From Anaerofustis stercorihominis (GTDB taxonomy: Bacteria > Bacillota > Clostridia > Eubacteriales > Anaerofustaceae): a DNA stretch of 64,000 nt. How positions within the stretch are numbered: the first letter of the stretch is position 1; each line of letters opens with the position of its first letter. The notes below the pieces were generated by a model. The model saw nothing but the letters and a program-made list of their open reading frames with translations, had not been told where the DNA came from and did no database searches. The DNA lies in assembly GCA_015058295.1 (NCBI GenBank), contig SVCP01000001.1, positions 1-64,000 of the forward strand. The letters run 5' to 3'. Position numbers and translations under genes: made by a program. This document shows positions 1 to 9,389 of the stretch, in pieces.

Positions 1-183
1 AAACTCGGTTACTTCGAACATATGGATAGATTCATGATCACAATGGCTCTTATCCCGGCAGTTATGTCAGCAATCTCAGGCGTACTTACAATGCTTCTTT
101 ACAAACTTACAGACGAAGAAGCAGCTATGTATGCTAAAGCAAACGCTGAAAGAGAAGCAGCTCTCAGAAATCAGGAAGCTTAA
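1..183 (+). CDS. C-terminal fragment of an MFS/GPH-type transporter (5' truncated by window)
   Basis: Frame 1 reads KLGYFEHMDRFMITMALIPAVMSAISGVLTMLLYKLTDEEAAMYAKANAEREAALRNQEA*; membrane segment followed by hydrophilic tail. Confidence 0.5.
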   Translation, partial: KLGYFEHMDRFMITMALIPAVMSAISGVLTMLLYKLTDEEAAMYAKANAEREAALRNQEA

Positions 184-204
184 TTTTCAGTAAAAAGTAA
201 CTTT

Positions 205-234
205 AAAGCAGTGCGAAAGCACTGCTTTTTTTAT
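205..234 (+). terminator. Intrinsic terminator
   Basis: AAAGCAGTGcgaaaGCACTGCTTTTTTT. Confidence 0.85.
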
Positions 235-398
235 GCAGAGATTCATATACAGGAAATATCTTCCGTATAGTATGTGAGATGGATACAAATAGTGTGTCAT
301 TGTCTAAAAATACTTTTATTTTCACATAAAATAATGTATAATAAAAAACAGTAAACCGAAAATGAAATAAATATTATAACTAAACAGGAAGGTAATAA

Positions 399-2327
399 AT
401 GGCACAGATTACATTTAAATTTGAGCAGGGCGAAGATATCGTCATCTTTGCCAACGACGGTGAAAACCTTCTGGACGTAGCTAAGAAAGCAAACGTTGCT
501 ATCGATGCACCTTGTTCAGGAAACGTATCTTGCGGTAAATGTAAGGTAAAATTAGTATCAGGAGAAATTGACTCTCCGATTACAAGACATATTTCTCAGG
601 AAGAATACGATCAGGGATATCGCCTTGCGTGCAACAGTAAGGTAACAGGCGATGTTGCTGTTCTCATTCCCGATATTTCAGCAGCATATCGTTCAAGAAT
701 GAAGATTGCTGATCTCAACAGCCCGGAAGAAATTGCTATCTTCAATGATATCAAAGCACAGGTTGTTGAAGCAGGTCTTCCGTTTGAAAACAGCTTCAGT
801 GTTGTTCAGCTCACAATGGACGAGCCGACAATGGATGACACAATGCCTGACAATGAAAGACTCAAATGGAAAGTATGCGAAGTTCTCGGCGTTGAAAATG
901 TTGTTATTACATATTATGCACTGACAAAACTTCCGCTTACTCTCAGAGAAGCAAACTTCGATGTTAAAGCCGTTGTAAGAAAAGATGGCGAAGTTTACAG
1001 TGTAGTTGATATTTTCCCGGCAGGCGAAGATGTAAAAGCTTACGGCCTTGCAGTAGATATCGGTACAACAACTGTATCTATGGTACTCGTAGACCTTGCA
1101 ACAGGAGATATCCTCGCAAAAGGTTCAAGCGGAAACGGACAGATCCGTTATGGTGCTGATGTTATCAACAGAATTATCCAGCAGTCTCAGGCAGGTGGAG
1201 TAAAAACACTTCAGGATGCTGTAATTAAAGAAACTATCAATCCCATCGTAGAAAACATGGCAAGAAGCATCAAGATCGACACAAAACAGATCTATTCTAT
1301 GCTCGTTGCTTCAAATACTACAATGAATCACCTGTTTATGGGTATTCATGCAGATTATCTGAGAATGGAACCGTACATTCCCACATTCTTCGAAACAGAC
1401 TGCCCGACAGGTATTGATCTCGGTCTTAACATTAACCCGCACGCGGAAGTGGACATCGCTCCAAACATCGGAAGCTATGTAGGCGGCGACATTACTGCAG
1501 GTACACTTGCATCAATGATCTGGAATTCTCCGGAACTTTCATTGTTCATCGACCTCGGTACAAACGGCGAAATCGTATTCGGTAATGCAGACTTCCTTGT
1601 ATCCTGCGCTTGCTCTGCAGGTCCGGCATTCGAAGGCGGCGACATCAGTTGCGGTATGCGTGCTACAGACGGAGCTATTGAATCTATCACTATCGATAAA
1701 GATACGATGGAACCTACATATTCTGTTATCGGCGATGAAGGACAGAAACCCATCGGTCTTTGCGGTTCAGGTATTATTGATATTATCAGCGAATTGTTCC
1801 TTTGCGGAATCATCACTCCGAAAGGAAAATTCTGCCGTGAAGGTAAGAGAATCAAACATGATGAATACGGTATCGGTTCATACGTAATCGCATTCAAGGA
1901 AGAAGCTGATTCTGTAAAAGATATCGAACTCACAGAAGTTGACATCGACAACTTCATCCGTGCAAAAGGTGCTATCTTCTCAGCAATCAATGTAATGCTT
2001 GAAATGATGGATATGGATGTAAGCCTTCTCGAGAAAGTATTTGTTGCCGGCGGTATCGGTTCAGGTATCGATATGCAGAAAGCTATCAACATCGGTATGC
2101 TTCCGGATATTCCTCTTGAAATGTACAAATACATCGGTAACTCATCGCTTTCAGGCGCTTACTGCATGATCATGTCAGATGAAGCGAATGCAAAAGTTGC
2201 TGAACTCTCCAAGAGCATGACATACATTGAGCTTTCAAGCCATCCGGGATATATGGATGAATTCCAGGCGGCATGCTTCCTCCCGCACACAAACAGCGGA
2301 TTGTTCCCGTCAGTTGTAATGAAATAA
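399..2327 (+). CDS. ASKHA-domain / DUF4445 ferredoxin-fused protein, RACo-like reductive activator of corrinoid proteins
   Basis: N-terminal 2Fe-2S motif CSGNVSCGKCKV...LAC; ASKHA motifs LAVDIGTTTVSMVLVDL and FIDLGTNGEIV; 642 aa. Confidence 0.88.
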   Translation: MAQITFKFEQGEDIVIFANDGENLLDVAKKANVAIDAPCSGNVSCGKCKVKLVSGEIDSPITRHISQEEYDQGYRLACNSKVTGDVAVLIPDISAAYRSRMKIADLNSPEEIAIFNDIKAQVVEAGLPFENSFSVVQLTMDEPTMDDTMPDNERLKWKVCEVLGVENVVITYYALTKLPLTLREANFDVKAVVRKDGEVYSVVDIFPAGEDVKAYGLAVDIGTTTVSMVLVDLATGDILAKGSSGNGQIRYGADVINRIIQQSQAGGVKTLQDAVIKETINPIVENMARSIKIDTKQIYSMLVASNTTMNHLFMGIHADYLRMEPYIPTFFETDCPTGIDLGLNINPHAEVDIAPNIGSYVGGDITAGTLASMIWNSPELSLFIDLGTNGEIVFGNADFLVSCACSAGPAFEGGDISCGMRATDGAIESITIDKDTMEPTYSVIGDEGQKPIGLCGSGIIDIISELFLCGIITPKGKFCREGKRIKHDEYGIGSYVIAFKEEADSVKDIELTEVDIDNFIRAKGAIFSAINVMLEMMDMDVSLLEKVFVAGGIGSGIDMQKAINIGMLPDIPLEMYKYIGNSSLSGAYCMIMSDEANAKVAELSKSMTYIELSSHPGYMDEFQAACFLPHTNSGLFPSVVMK

Positions 2328-2335
2328 ATTATTTA

Positions 2336-2363
2336 CAAAGCCCCTGCAAAAACAGGGGCTTTG
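2336..2363 (+). terminator. Intrinsic terminator
   Basis: AAAGCCCCTGcaaaaaCAGGGGCTTT. Confidence 0.8.
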
Positions 2364-2377
2364 TTGCAGGTGAAATA

Positions 2378-2866
2378 ATGAATGACAAAATAATAGTCAT
2401 CGGCTGCCCGGGAAGCGGCAAGAGCACATTCTCGAGAAAGTTATCTGAGAAAATAAATATTCCCGTATATCATCTTGATAACCTTTACTGGAATCCTGAC
2501 AAAACCACTGTATCTTCTGAAATATTCGATCAGCGGCTTTCCGAAGTGATGAAAAAAGACCGTTGGATAATCGACGGGAATTTCTCAAGGACACTGGAGG
2601 TGCGTCTTTCAGAATGTGACACGGTGTTTTTTCTCGATCTTCCGGCTGATATATGTCTTCAGAGTGTCAGGGATCGCATCGGTACGGTCCGTGAGGATAT
2701 TCCTTGGGTAGAAACGGAAGAAGATGAAGAATTTATGGATTATATACGCAGTTTTCAGGAAACAAACATCCCGGTGATGAAGGCGTTATTTGAAAAATAC
2801 CCGGACAAAGAATATATTGTATTCAAGGACAGATGTGCTGTTCAGAATTATATTGAATCGATATGA
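2378..2866 (+). CDS. P-loop kinase-like protein (adenylate kinase / topology-modulation-protein family)
   Basis: Starts MNDKIIVIGCPGSGKSTFSRKLSEK (Walker A), LDNLYWNP motif. Confidence 0.75.
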   Translation: MNDKIIVIGCPGSGKSTFSRKLSEKINIPVYHLDNLYWNPDKTTVSSEIFDQRLSEVMKKDRWIIDGNFSRTLEVRLSECDTVFFLDLPADICLQSVRDRIGTVREDIPWVETEEDEEFMDYIRSFQETNIPVMKALFEKYPDKEYIVFKDRCAVQNYIESI

Positions 2867-2876
2867 ACTATAAAAA

Positions 2877-2899
2877 AGCCCGTTTTGCACGGGCTCTTT
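2877..2899. terminator. Hairpin terminator between convergent genes
   Basis: AGCCCGttttgcaCGGGCT flanked by A and T runs. Confidence 0.7.
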
Positions 2900-2906
2900 A
2901 TGTATA

Positions 2907-4175
2907 TTATTTTTTTCTTACATCAAGCTGCGGCTCGCTTACTCCATCAAGTCCTGCGAGAGTGAACAGTGTGAGAAGGATTCTCTGAACCCCTTTGTAT
3001 GCATCTGTAGGATCGAACCATTCTCCGAGAGAGTGAGCTCCGCCTCCTGTGCCTCCGCCACCGATAGCAACAGAAGGAATGCCGAGACTGATGGGTACGT
3101 TTGCGTCCGTACTTGCGGAATGTATTCTTATATCGTCAATACCCACTGCATTAAATGCGCCTTTTACAGCAGCAACTATCTGCGCATCGTCAGGCTGGCT
3201 GCCTGCAGGTCTGTCGCCGATCTTTTCGATCTTTGCGGTGATTCTTGCGGATGTGTCAAAACGATATCCCTGTCCTTTGTCTGCAAGTTCTCTTTCTGTT
3301 TCCCAACGGGCATTTTCGTCTTCCACTGCTTTTTGGATACATTCCTTGAACTGTTCATCGATCTTATCAAGCTCCTGCGCACATATTGAACGCATATCCA
3401 TAAGCAGGCTTGCAGAATAAGCAATGGAGTTTACAGATGTTCCGCCTTCGATCACTCCTACGCAGAATGTTGTTTTCGGTTCCACCGGTGTCCTTAATTC
3501 GGAAATATACGCAATGGCCCTTCCGAGGGCATGGATCGGATTTACAAGGCCGAATGCTCCGTTTGAGTGTCCGCCGGGTCCTTCGAATGTTACTTTATAT
3601 CTGTAGCTTCCTACAGCACCTGCGCAGATTGATGTGCCTGAGCCGTCAACGGTAATAAATCCGTCGATTTCGTCTTTGTGATCTCTGAAGAATGTCTTCA
3701 CACCTTTCAGATCCCCCAGCCCTTCTTCGCATACATTTGCGCCGATGATAATATCACCTACAGGGATGAGTTCTGCTTCCTTGATGCATCTTAAAATACT
3801 GAGTATTTCCGCCAGCCCTCTCGTATCATCTCCGATGCCCGGAACATAAATTTTGGTTCCTTCTTTTTTTATTTCGAGGGGAGTGTCCATGGGGAATACT
3901 GTATCAAGGTGTGCTGTGATATATACGGTCGGGCCGCATCCTGTACCTTTTATTTTTGTATAGACATTGTATACTTCGTCTGTTGTCGTTTCGTATCCCA
4001 TATCCTGCATAAGTTTTGCAAAATATTCCGAGCGTGCCTTTTCTTCGTGTGAAAATGCCGGTATCTGTACGAGGGCAAGCTGCTGGGCGAGAGTGTTTTC
4101 ATCATCATTGAATGCATACTCAAAAGCTTTCTGCATCTTTTCGGAATTAAGTAACATATTTATTTTGTTTTCCAT
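2907..4175 (-). CDS. M20-family metallopeptidase (PepT/ArgE-like)
   Basis: ITAHLDTVFP, GDDTRGLAEIL, ANVCEEGLGDLKG and GGHSNGAFG motifs. Confidence 0.85.
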   Translation of the reverse strand: MENKINMLLNSEKMQKAFEYAFNDDENTLAQQLALVQIPAFSHEEKARSEYFAKLMQDMGYETTTDEVYNVYTKIKGTGCGPTVYITAHLDTVFPMDTPLEIKKEGTKIYVPGIGDDTRGLAEILSILRCIKEAELIPVGDIIIGANVCEEGLGDLKGVKTFFRDHKDEIDGFITVDGSGTSICAGAVGSYRYKVTFEGPGGHSNGAFGLVNPIHALGRAIAYISELRTPVEPKTTFCVGVIEGGTSVNSIAYSASLLMDMRSICAQELDKIDEQFKECIQKAVEDENARWETERELADKGQGYRFDTSARITAKIEKIGDRPAGSQPDDAQIVAAVKGAFNAVGIDDIRIHSASTDANVPISLGIPSVAIGGGGTGGGAHSLGEWFDPTDAYKGVQRILLTLFTLAGLDGVSEPQLDVRKK

Positions 4176-4307
4176 AAAAATCCTCCTTTTTCTTTATATT
4201 AGCACACGCTCTTTTCAATATCAAGCACCATATGTGTTAAATAAATCCGCTTGCCATATGTATAAATAATGTGTATAATGATAACAAATCAATAGAAGGT
4301 GAAGAAT

Positions 4308-4931
4308 ATGACAGAATATATTATTACGGCTGTTGTATGCTATCTCATAGGAAGCATAAGCCCGTCTTACATAATAGGAAAAAAAGTAGGTAATCTTGAT
4401 ATCCGCAAGGAAGGATCGAACAATGCAGGAGCGAGCAATGTAGCTGTTACCCTCGGCTGGAAGTGGGCGGCTCTGACAGCATTTATTGATGTAATAAAAG
4501 GTCTTTTTACTGTATTTATCGTAAGGATTCTTACAGACATCAATTGCGCATATGTAGGATATCTCTTTGTTGTTCTCGGACATATTTTCCCGTTTTATAT
4601 GGGATTCAAAGGAGGAAAAGGGCTTGCGACATCTATGGGGGCATATGGTGCTCTGGCCGCTGTTCCCACACTTTTACTTCTGGCATTTATGATTGCGGTA
4701 ACAGTTATTACAGGATACATCAGTATTTCAACTCTGAGCATGGCAGTAGTTATGTTTTTATATACTGTGCATGTTTACGGACTGCAGTCACTGCCTGCGC
4801 TTATGAACGGGATACTCTCTGCTGTTGTTATTGCAAAGCATTTTGTTAACATCAAAAGGATGATAAAAGGCGAAGAAATATCTTTGTGGACGACGATCAA
4901 AAAGAACAAACAGAAAAAAATCGAAGAATAA
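4308..4931 (+). CDS. plsY: Glycerol-3-phosphate acyltransferase PlsY
   Basis: YLIGSISPSYIIGK, GSNNAGASNV and GHIFPFYMGFKGGKG motifs. Confidence 0.95.
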   Translation: MTEYIITAVVCYLIGSISPSYIIGKKVGNLDIRKEGSNNAGASNVAVTLGWKWAALTAFIDVIKGLFTVFIVRILTDINCAYVGYLFVVLGHIFPFYMGFKGGKGLATSMGAYGALAAVPTLLLLAFMIAVTVITGYISISTLSMAVVMFLYTVHVYGLQSLPALMNGILSAVVIAKHFVNIKRMIKGEEISLWTTIKKNKQKKIEE

Positions 4932-5154
4932 AATCAATATCGCACTCCGTTGTCAGGCACACATAATGGAGTGCGACTGTTTTGTGGCAGAATATCGTTA
5001 TAAGCATAAAAAAATACTTTTCAAATTGGTATCCTATATGTTATAATGAAAAACGGATAACATAATTACATGGTTATTTTGTATAATTATAATTAGGTTG
5101 CATTTTGATATAACATATTTGTTAGCTGATTGAAAATTGAATAGGAGGTTTTGT

Positions 5155-6693
5155 ATGAAGTGGTATGCGTATATACTTATCGTTGCTGCTCTTGCAATAG
5201 GATTTATTATCGGTCATTATCTCAGAGAAAAACTTAACAGAGATAAACTTGAAACTGCACAGCAGACAGCGGCGAGACTGGTTGAAGAAGCAATTAAAGA
5301 AGGCGAAGCTATTAAGAAGGAAAAAATTGTCGAAGCCAAAGATGAGATTTACTCATCCAAAAAAGATTTTGACAAGGAAGTAAAAGACCGCAGAAATGAA
5401 CTCTCTGCAATGGAAAAGAGACTTCTTCAGAGAGAAGAAGGCGTTGAAAAAAAACAACAGGCTCTTGACAAGAGAGATGAGCTTACTGCGAAGAAACTTA
5501 AAGAAATTGAAGCCAAAGAGGAAAAAGTTGAAAAACTTCATCAGCAGCAGATCGAAGAGCTTGAGAAGATCTCAAAACTTACGTTTGAAGAAGCCCGTCA
5601 GATCCTTCTTGATGATGTTGAAAAACGAATTTCCAGAGAAACTGCATTATACATTAAAAACAAAGAATCGGAAGCTAAGGAAGAAGCCGACAAAAAGGCG
5701 AGAGAAATCATTACTTATGCGATTCAGCGCTGTGCTGCGGACCACGTATCCGAAAGTACAGTATCCGTTGTAAACCTGCCGGGAGACGAAATGAAAGGTC
5801 GTATCATCGGAAGGGAAGGACGAAACATCAGAGCGTTGGAAACACTTACAGGTGTTGATTTAATTATAGACGATACTCCGGAAGCCGTAATTCTTTCATC
5901 ATTTGATCCGGTAAGAAGAGAGATTGCAAGAGTTGCTCTTGAAAGACTTATCGTTGACGGAAGAATCCATCCGGCAAGAATCGAGGAGATGGTCAAAAAA
6001 GCAGAAACCGAAATACAGACTAAAATTAAAGAAATGGGTGAGCAGGCGCTCTTCGAAACGAACGTTATGAAGATGCATCCGGAGCTTGTAAAGCTTATCG
6101 GACGTCTTAACTACCGTACAAGCTATGGACAGAACGTTCTTAAACATTCCATTGAAGTTTCACAGCTCGCAGGCATTATGGCTGACGAACTCGGCGCAAA
6201 CTCAAGGATCGCAAGAAGAGCAGGTATCCTTCACGACATCGGTAAAGGACTTGATCATGAGATTGAAGGTCCGCATGTACAGATCGGTGTTGATATGCTC
6301 AAAAAATATAAAGAGTCAAAAGAAGTCATCCATGCGGTTGAAGCTCATCACAATGATGTTGAGCCGACGACTCTCGAAGCTGTTCTCGTACAGGCGGCAG
6401 ATGCAATTTCTGCAGCAAGACCCGGTGCGAGAAGAGAAGCCTTGGAAAGCTACACCAAGAGACTTGAAAAACTCGAAGCCATTGCAAACACTTTTGAAGG
6501 TGTTGAAAAGAGTTATGCTATTCAGGCAGGCAGAGAGATCCGTGTTATGGTCAAACCGGAAAAAGTCGGAGACCTTAATATGGTACATGTAGCAAGAGAA
6601 ATTGCTAAACAAATTGAAAACAGCCTTGAATACCCCGGACAGATCAAGGTAAATATCATCCGTGAGACAAGAGCTGTGGAATATGCAAAATAA
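5155..6693 (+). CDS. rny: Ribonuclease Y
   Basis: N-terminal TM plus coiled coil, KH motif [17 protein letters not shown] motif [12 protein letters not shown]. Confidence 0.97.
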   Translation: MKWYAYILIVAALAIGFIIGHYLREKLNRDKLETAQQTAARLVEEAIKEGEAIKKEKIVEAKDEIYSSKKDFDKEVKDRRNELSAMEKRLLQREEGVEKKQQALDKRDELTAKKLKEIEAKEEKVEKLHQQQIEELEKISKLTFEEARQILLDDVEKRISRETALYIKNKESEAKEEADKKAREIITYAIQRCAADHVSESTVSVVNLPGDEMKGRIIGREGRNIRALETLTGVDLIIDDTPEAVILSSFDPVRREIARVALERLIVDGRIHPARIEEMVKKAETEIQTKIKEMGEQALFETNVMKMHPELVKLIGRLNYRTSYGQNVLKHSIEVSQLAGIMADELGANSRIARRAGILHDIGKGLDHEIEGPHVQIGVDMLKKYKESKEVIHAVEAHHNDVEPTTLEAVLVQAADAISAARPGARREALESYTKRLEKLEAIANTFEGVEKSYAIQAGREIRVMVKPEKVGDLNMVHVAREIAKQIENSLEYPGQIKVNIIRETRAVEYAK

Positions 6694-6720
6694 TAACCAA
6701 ATATATATTGTTATTTAATA

Positions 6721-6747
6721 AAAGCTGTGTTGATGCACAGCTTTTTT
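6721..6747 (+). terminator. Intrinsic terminator of rny
   Basis: AAAGCTGTGttgatgCACAGCTTTTTT. Confidence 0.85.
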
Positions 6748-6850
6748 ATGTGTCCGGGATATAATGGGGTTCAGGCATTGCGCCACCTATAAAGGATGAG
6801 TAAAGGTTTTTATTGTAAAATACAAACATAAAATAACACGGAGGGCAGAT

Positions 6851-7150
6851 ATGTTTGATATATGGCTTGATGAACTGAACTTTACGTATCTTATTATTGC
6901 CGTATCGGTTTTTGTTATATTCCCCGTTCAGTTGATTATATGTAAAAAAGCAAAGAGTATAAAAGTAAAGCTGATTCCTTCTGCTGTATTTGCTGTGTCC
7001 GGAATATTCTGTGTAATAATGGCGGAGGTCGTCACCGGGTGGGATGTGCTGGGATATCTTATCTTTGCGATATATTTTGCGTTTCTGACTGCAGTATGCA
7101 TCGTGGGCATGCTGGTTTATTGGATTTATGCAAAGTTAAAAAAACAATGA
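6851..7150 (+). CDS. Small membrane protein, three predicted hydrophobic segments
   Basis: 99 aa ORF with upstream ggaggg RBS. Confidence 0.6.
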   Translation: MFDIWLDELNFTYLIIAVSVFVIFPVQLIICKKAKSIKVKLIPSAVFAVSGIFCVIMAEVVTGWDVLGYLIFAIYFAFLTAVCIVGMLVYWIYAKLKKQ

Positions 7151-7190
7151 TAAACATGCGGCTGATGCCGCTTTTTTTTATAAAAACATA

Positions 7191-7251
7191 TTGACAAATA
7201 TATCGTCTGACGATATAATACAGATACGATATATCGGTTGACGATATATCG
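7191..7251 (+). promoter_or_regulatory. SigmaA promoter with two PadR-type operators
   Basis: TTGACA (7191-7196), 17 nt, TATAAT (7214-7219); inverted repeats ATATCGTctgACGATAT (7200-7216) and CGATATATCG-gttga-CGATATATCG (7227-7251). Confidence 0.85.
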
Positions 7252-7275
7252 CAGGAAGATATAAAGAGGTGTGAT

Positions 7276-7587
7276 ATGGCGGAAAATACTGTATTGACAG
7301 AGGGCGTATATCTTATCTTACTTTCTCTGAAAAAGCCCCTTCACGGATACGGCATAATAAAAAACGTACAGGAAAAAACAAACGGAAGGGTGAATCTTGC
7401 GGCGGGTACATTATACGGAGCACTTAATAATCTGCTTTCCCGTGGCTGGATAAAGGAACTTGCTTCAGAAGAAAGTTCAAGAAAAAAGGAATATATCATC
7501 ACTTCTTCGGGAGAAGACGCTCTTATGAGAGAATACTCAAGGCTCAGGGAACTTGTGATGATCACTGAAAGTATTTTGGAGGGATAA
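7276..7587 (+). CDS. PadR family transcriptional regulator
   Basis: LTEGVYLILLSLKKPLHGYGIIKNVQ...GTLYGALNNLLSRGWI. Confidence 0.92.
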   Translation: MAENTVLTEGVYLILLSLKKPLHGYGIIKNVQEKTNGRVNLAAGTLYGALNNLLSRGWIKELASEESSRKKEYIITSSGEDALMREYSRLRELVMITESILEG

Positions 7588-7588
7588 T

Positions 7589-8146
7589 ATGAAAAAGAAG
7601 GAATACAGACTTAATTTTATCTGGGATTACGACAAGGAGGAAAAATGGCTTAACGAAGAGGCGAAAAACGGATGGCGACTTACAAAATACTTTTTTCTGA
7701 AATACGAATTTGAAAGCTGTGAACCGGGAGAATATGAATACAAGATTCAGCTTCTTGACGAGAATGCCAATAATCCAAAGAACAGACAGTATTTTTCATT
7801 CCTTGAAGATATGGGGATAAATATTGTAGCTACATGGTTTCGCTGGATATATCTAGAAAAACGTGCAGACGGAGAACCGTTTGAAATTTTCAGCGACAGA
7901 AACTCCCGCCTGAAACATATGAAGAGTGTACTTACATTCACAAATACTGTAGGCGGACTGAATGCTTTTATCGGTATAACGAATGTTTTGATGGCAATTA
8001 TCAATACCCTCGGCGGAAATTCTTACGGAAAAATCAATTATATCGGAGTTCTGAATATACTTATTGCAGTTCTTTCATATTACGGATCAAAGAGAATAAA
8101 AGAAGCCTGCAAAGATCTTGAACTTACAGGAGAGGTGGAAGAATAA
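7589..8146 (+). CDS. DUF2812 domain-containing membrane protein
   Basis: KEYRLNFIWDYDKEEKWLNEEAKNGWRLTKYFFLKYEFE; follows PadR gene as is common for this family. Confidence 0.85.
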   Translation: MKKKEYRLNFIWDYDKEEKWLNEEAKNGWRLTKYFFLKYEFESCEPGEYEYKIQLLDENANNPKNRQYFSFLEDMGINIVATWFRWIYLEKRADGEPFEIFSDRNSRLKHMKSVLTFTNTVGGLNAFIGITNVLMAIINTLGGNSYGKINYIGVLNILIAVLSYYGSKRIKEACKDLELTGEVEE

Positions 8147-8232
8147 TGGCTGAGTTTTTGAACGCGGCACTGCCGTGGATAATGATAGGGTTGTTTGTTG
8201 CTGTAAGCTGCGCTTACTTTGTGAAGAGGTGA
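8146..8232 (+). CDS. 28-aa small membrane protein, translationally coupled
   Basis: ATG overlaps the DUF2812 stop (TAATG); translation MAEFLNAALPWIMIGLFVAVSCAYFVKR*; preceded by GGAGAGGTGGAAG. Confidence 0.7.
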   Translation: MAEFLNAALPWIMIGLFVAVSCAYFVKR

Positions 8233-8234
8233 AA

Positions 8235-8951
8235 ATGAAAAAACGGATATTATATATGCTGATTTTTATCGCTGTTGTGATGTCTGTCTGTGCGGTCTAT
8301 GTTATGGATGATTATGATGCATCGGATGAAGCGCTTGCAGTGATATCATATCCTGCATCAGGCATAACAGTGACCGACAAGGGTGAATATATTGTATTTT
8401 CTCCGCAGGAAGCAAAATGCGGTATAATATTCTATCCGGGAGGAAAAGTTGAGGCAGAAAGCTATGCACCTCTTATGGAAGCGTTTGCCGGAGAGGGGAT
8501 AATGTCTGTTCTTGTCAGAATGCCATTTAATCTCGCTGTTCTGGATGTCAAAGCCGCAGACGGAATTGCGGATGAATATGCGGGAATCGAAAACTGGTAT
8601 ATGGCAGGACACTCTCTCGGTGGGTCGATGGCTGCTGCATATATAAGTGAACACGCGGATGAATTTGACGGACTGATACTTCTCGGTTCATATTCTACTG
8701 AGGACATTTCGGGAAGCTCACTGAAAGTTCTGTCCATATACGGAGAAAATGATGGTGTGATGAATGTGGAAAAGTACAAAGAATGTATACAGAATCTTCC
8801 CGATACGTATGAAGAAGTAATAATCGAAGGCGGCAATCACGCATACTTCGGTTCTTATGGTATTCAGGATGGTGACGGGAGTGCTCAGATCTCTGTGAGC
8901 GATCAAATATATTTTGCGGCAGAAAAGATAAAAGAATTCGTTTTAAAATAG
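8235..8951 (+). CDS. Alpha/beta hydrolase, membrane-anchored or secreted
   Basis: N-terminal TM; FYPGGKVEAESYAPL; nucleophile elbow AGHSLGGSMAA; late EGGNHAYFG. Confidence 0.85.
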   Translation: MKKRILYMLIFIAVVMSVCAVYVMDDYDASDEALAVISYPASGITVTDKGEYIVFSPQEAKCGIIFYPGGKVEAESYAPLMEAFAGEGIMSVLVRMPFNLAVLDVKAADGIADEYAGIENWYMAGHSLGGSMAAAYISEHADEFDGLILLGSYSTEDISGSSLKVLSIYGENDGVMNVEKYKECIQNLPDTYEEVIIEGGNHAYFGSYGIQDGDGSAQISVSDQIYFAAEKIKEFVLK

Positions 8952-9054
8952 TTTTATATTATGCTTGGCGATGAAATGACTTTCATCGGGGTTTTGTGTC
9001 AATAAATGATATTGATTATCATAATGTATTATACGCACGATCTTAAAAGCATAG

Positions 9055-9083
9055 TTGACAATGTTATAGCAGTGTGTTATAAT
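9055..9083 (+). promoter_or_regulatory. Consensus extended -10 sigmaA promoter
   Basis: TTGACA-atgttatagcagtgtgt (17)-TATAAT, with TGt immediately before the -10. Confidence 0.85.
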
Positions 9084-9089
9084 AACACC

Positions 9090-9166
9090 CTAATATTATT
9101 TATGACCATTTTTAACCTTATTTCTGGCAGGATGTTGTGAGTGTTGTGCAGCATCCTGCCTTTTTA
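9090..9166 (+). ncRNA. Candidate ~77-nt small RNA of unknown function
   Basis: Consensus promoter upstream; terminator GGCAGGATG...CATCCTGCCTTTTT at 9126-9165; no ORF beyond a 12-codon ATG reading frame without a clear RBS. Confidence 0.5.
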
Positions 9167-9230
9167 TTATCCGGGACTCTTCCGATATAAAAAAATAACT
9201 GCCATAAAGCAGTTAAATGATCTGTATAAA

Positions 9231-9323
9231 TGGCGGAGAAGGAGGGATTCGAACCCTCGAGACGCTTTTGACGCCTACGCGATTTCCAATCGCGCGCGCT
9301 CGACCGGGCTACGCGACTTCTCC
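9231..9323 (-). tRNA. tRNA-Ser(GGA), CCA encoded
   Basis: Reverse complement GGAGAAG...GATTGGAAATC (anticodon GGA)...long variable arm...GGTTCGAATCC...CTTCTCCGCCA. Confidence 0.95.
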
Positions 9324-9389
9324 GCTGAAGTGATATATTTTCATCTTTACCATTATACATTAAAATTATTTGTTTGTAAAGAACTATTT

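Noticed and set aside
1475-2134. 219-aa minus-strand ORF
   Set aside because: Fully antisense to the RACo-like gene, serine/isoleucine-rich mirror translation, no RBS; codon-bias shadow ORF.
4221-4583. 120-aa minus-strand ORF
   Set aside because: Overlaps the start of plsY and its promoter; no family features and no good RBS.
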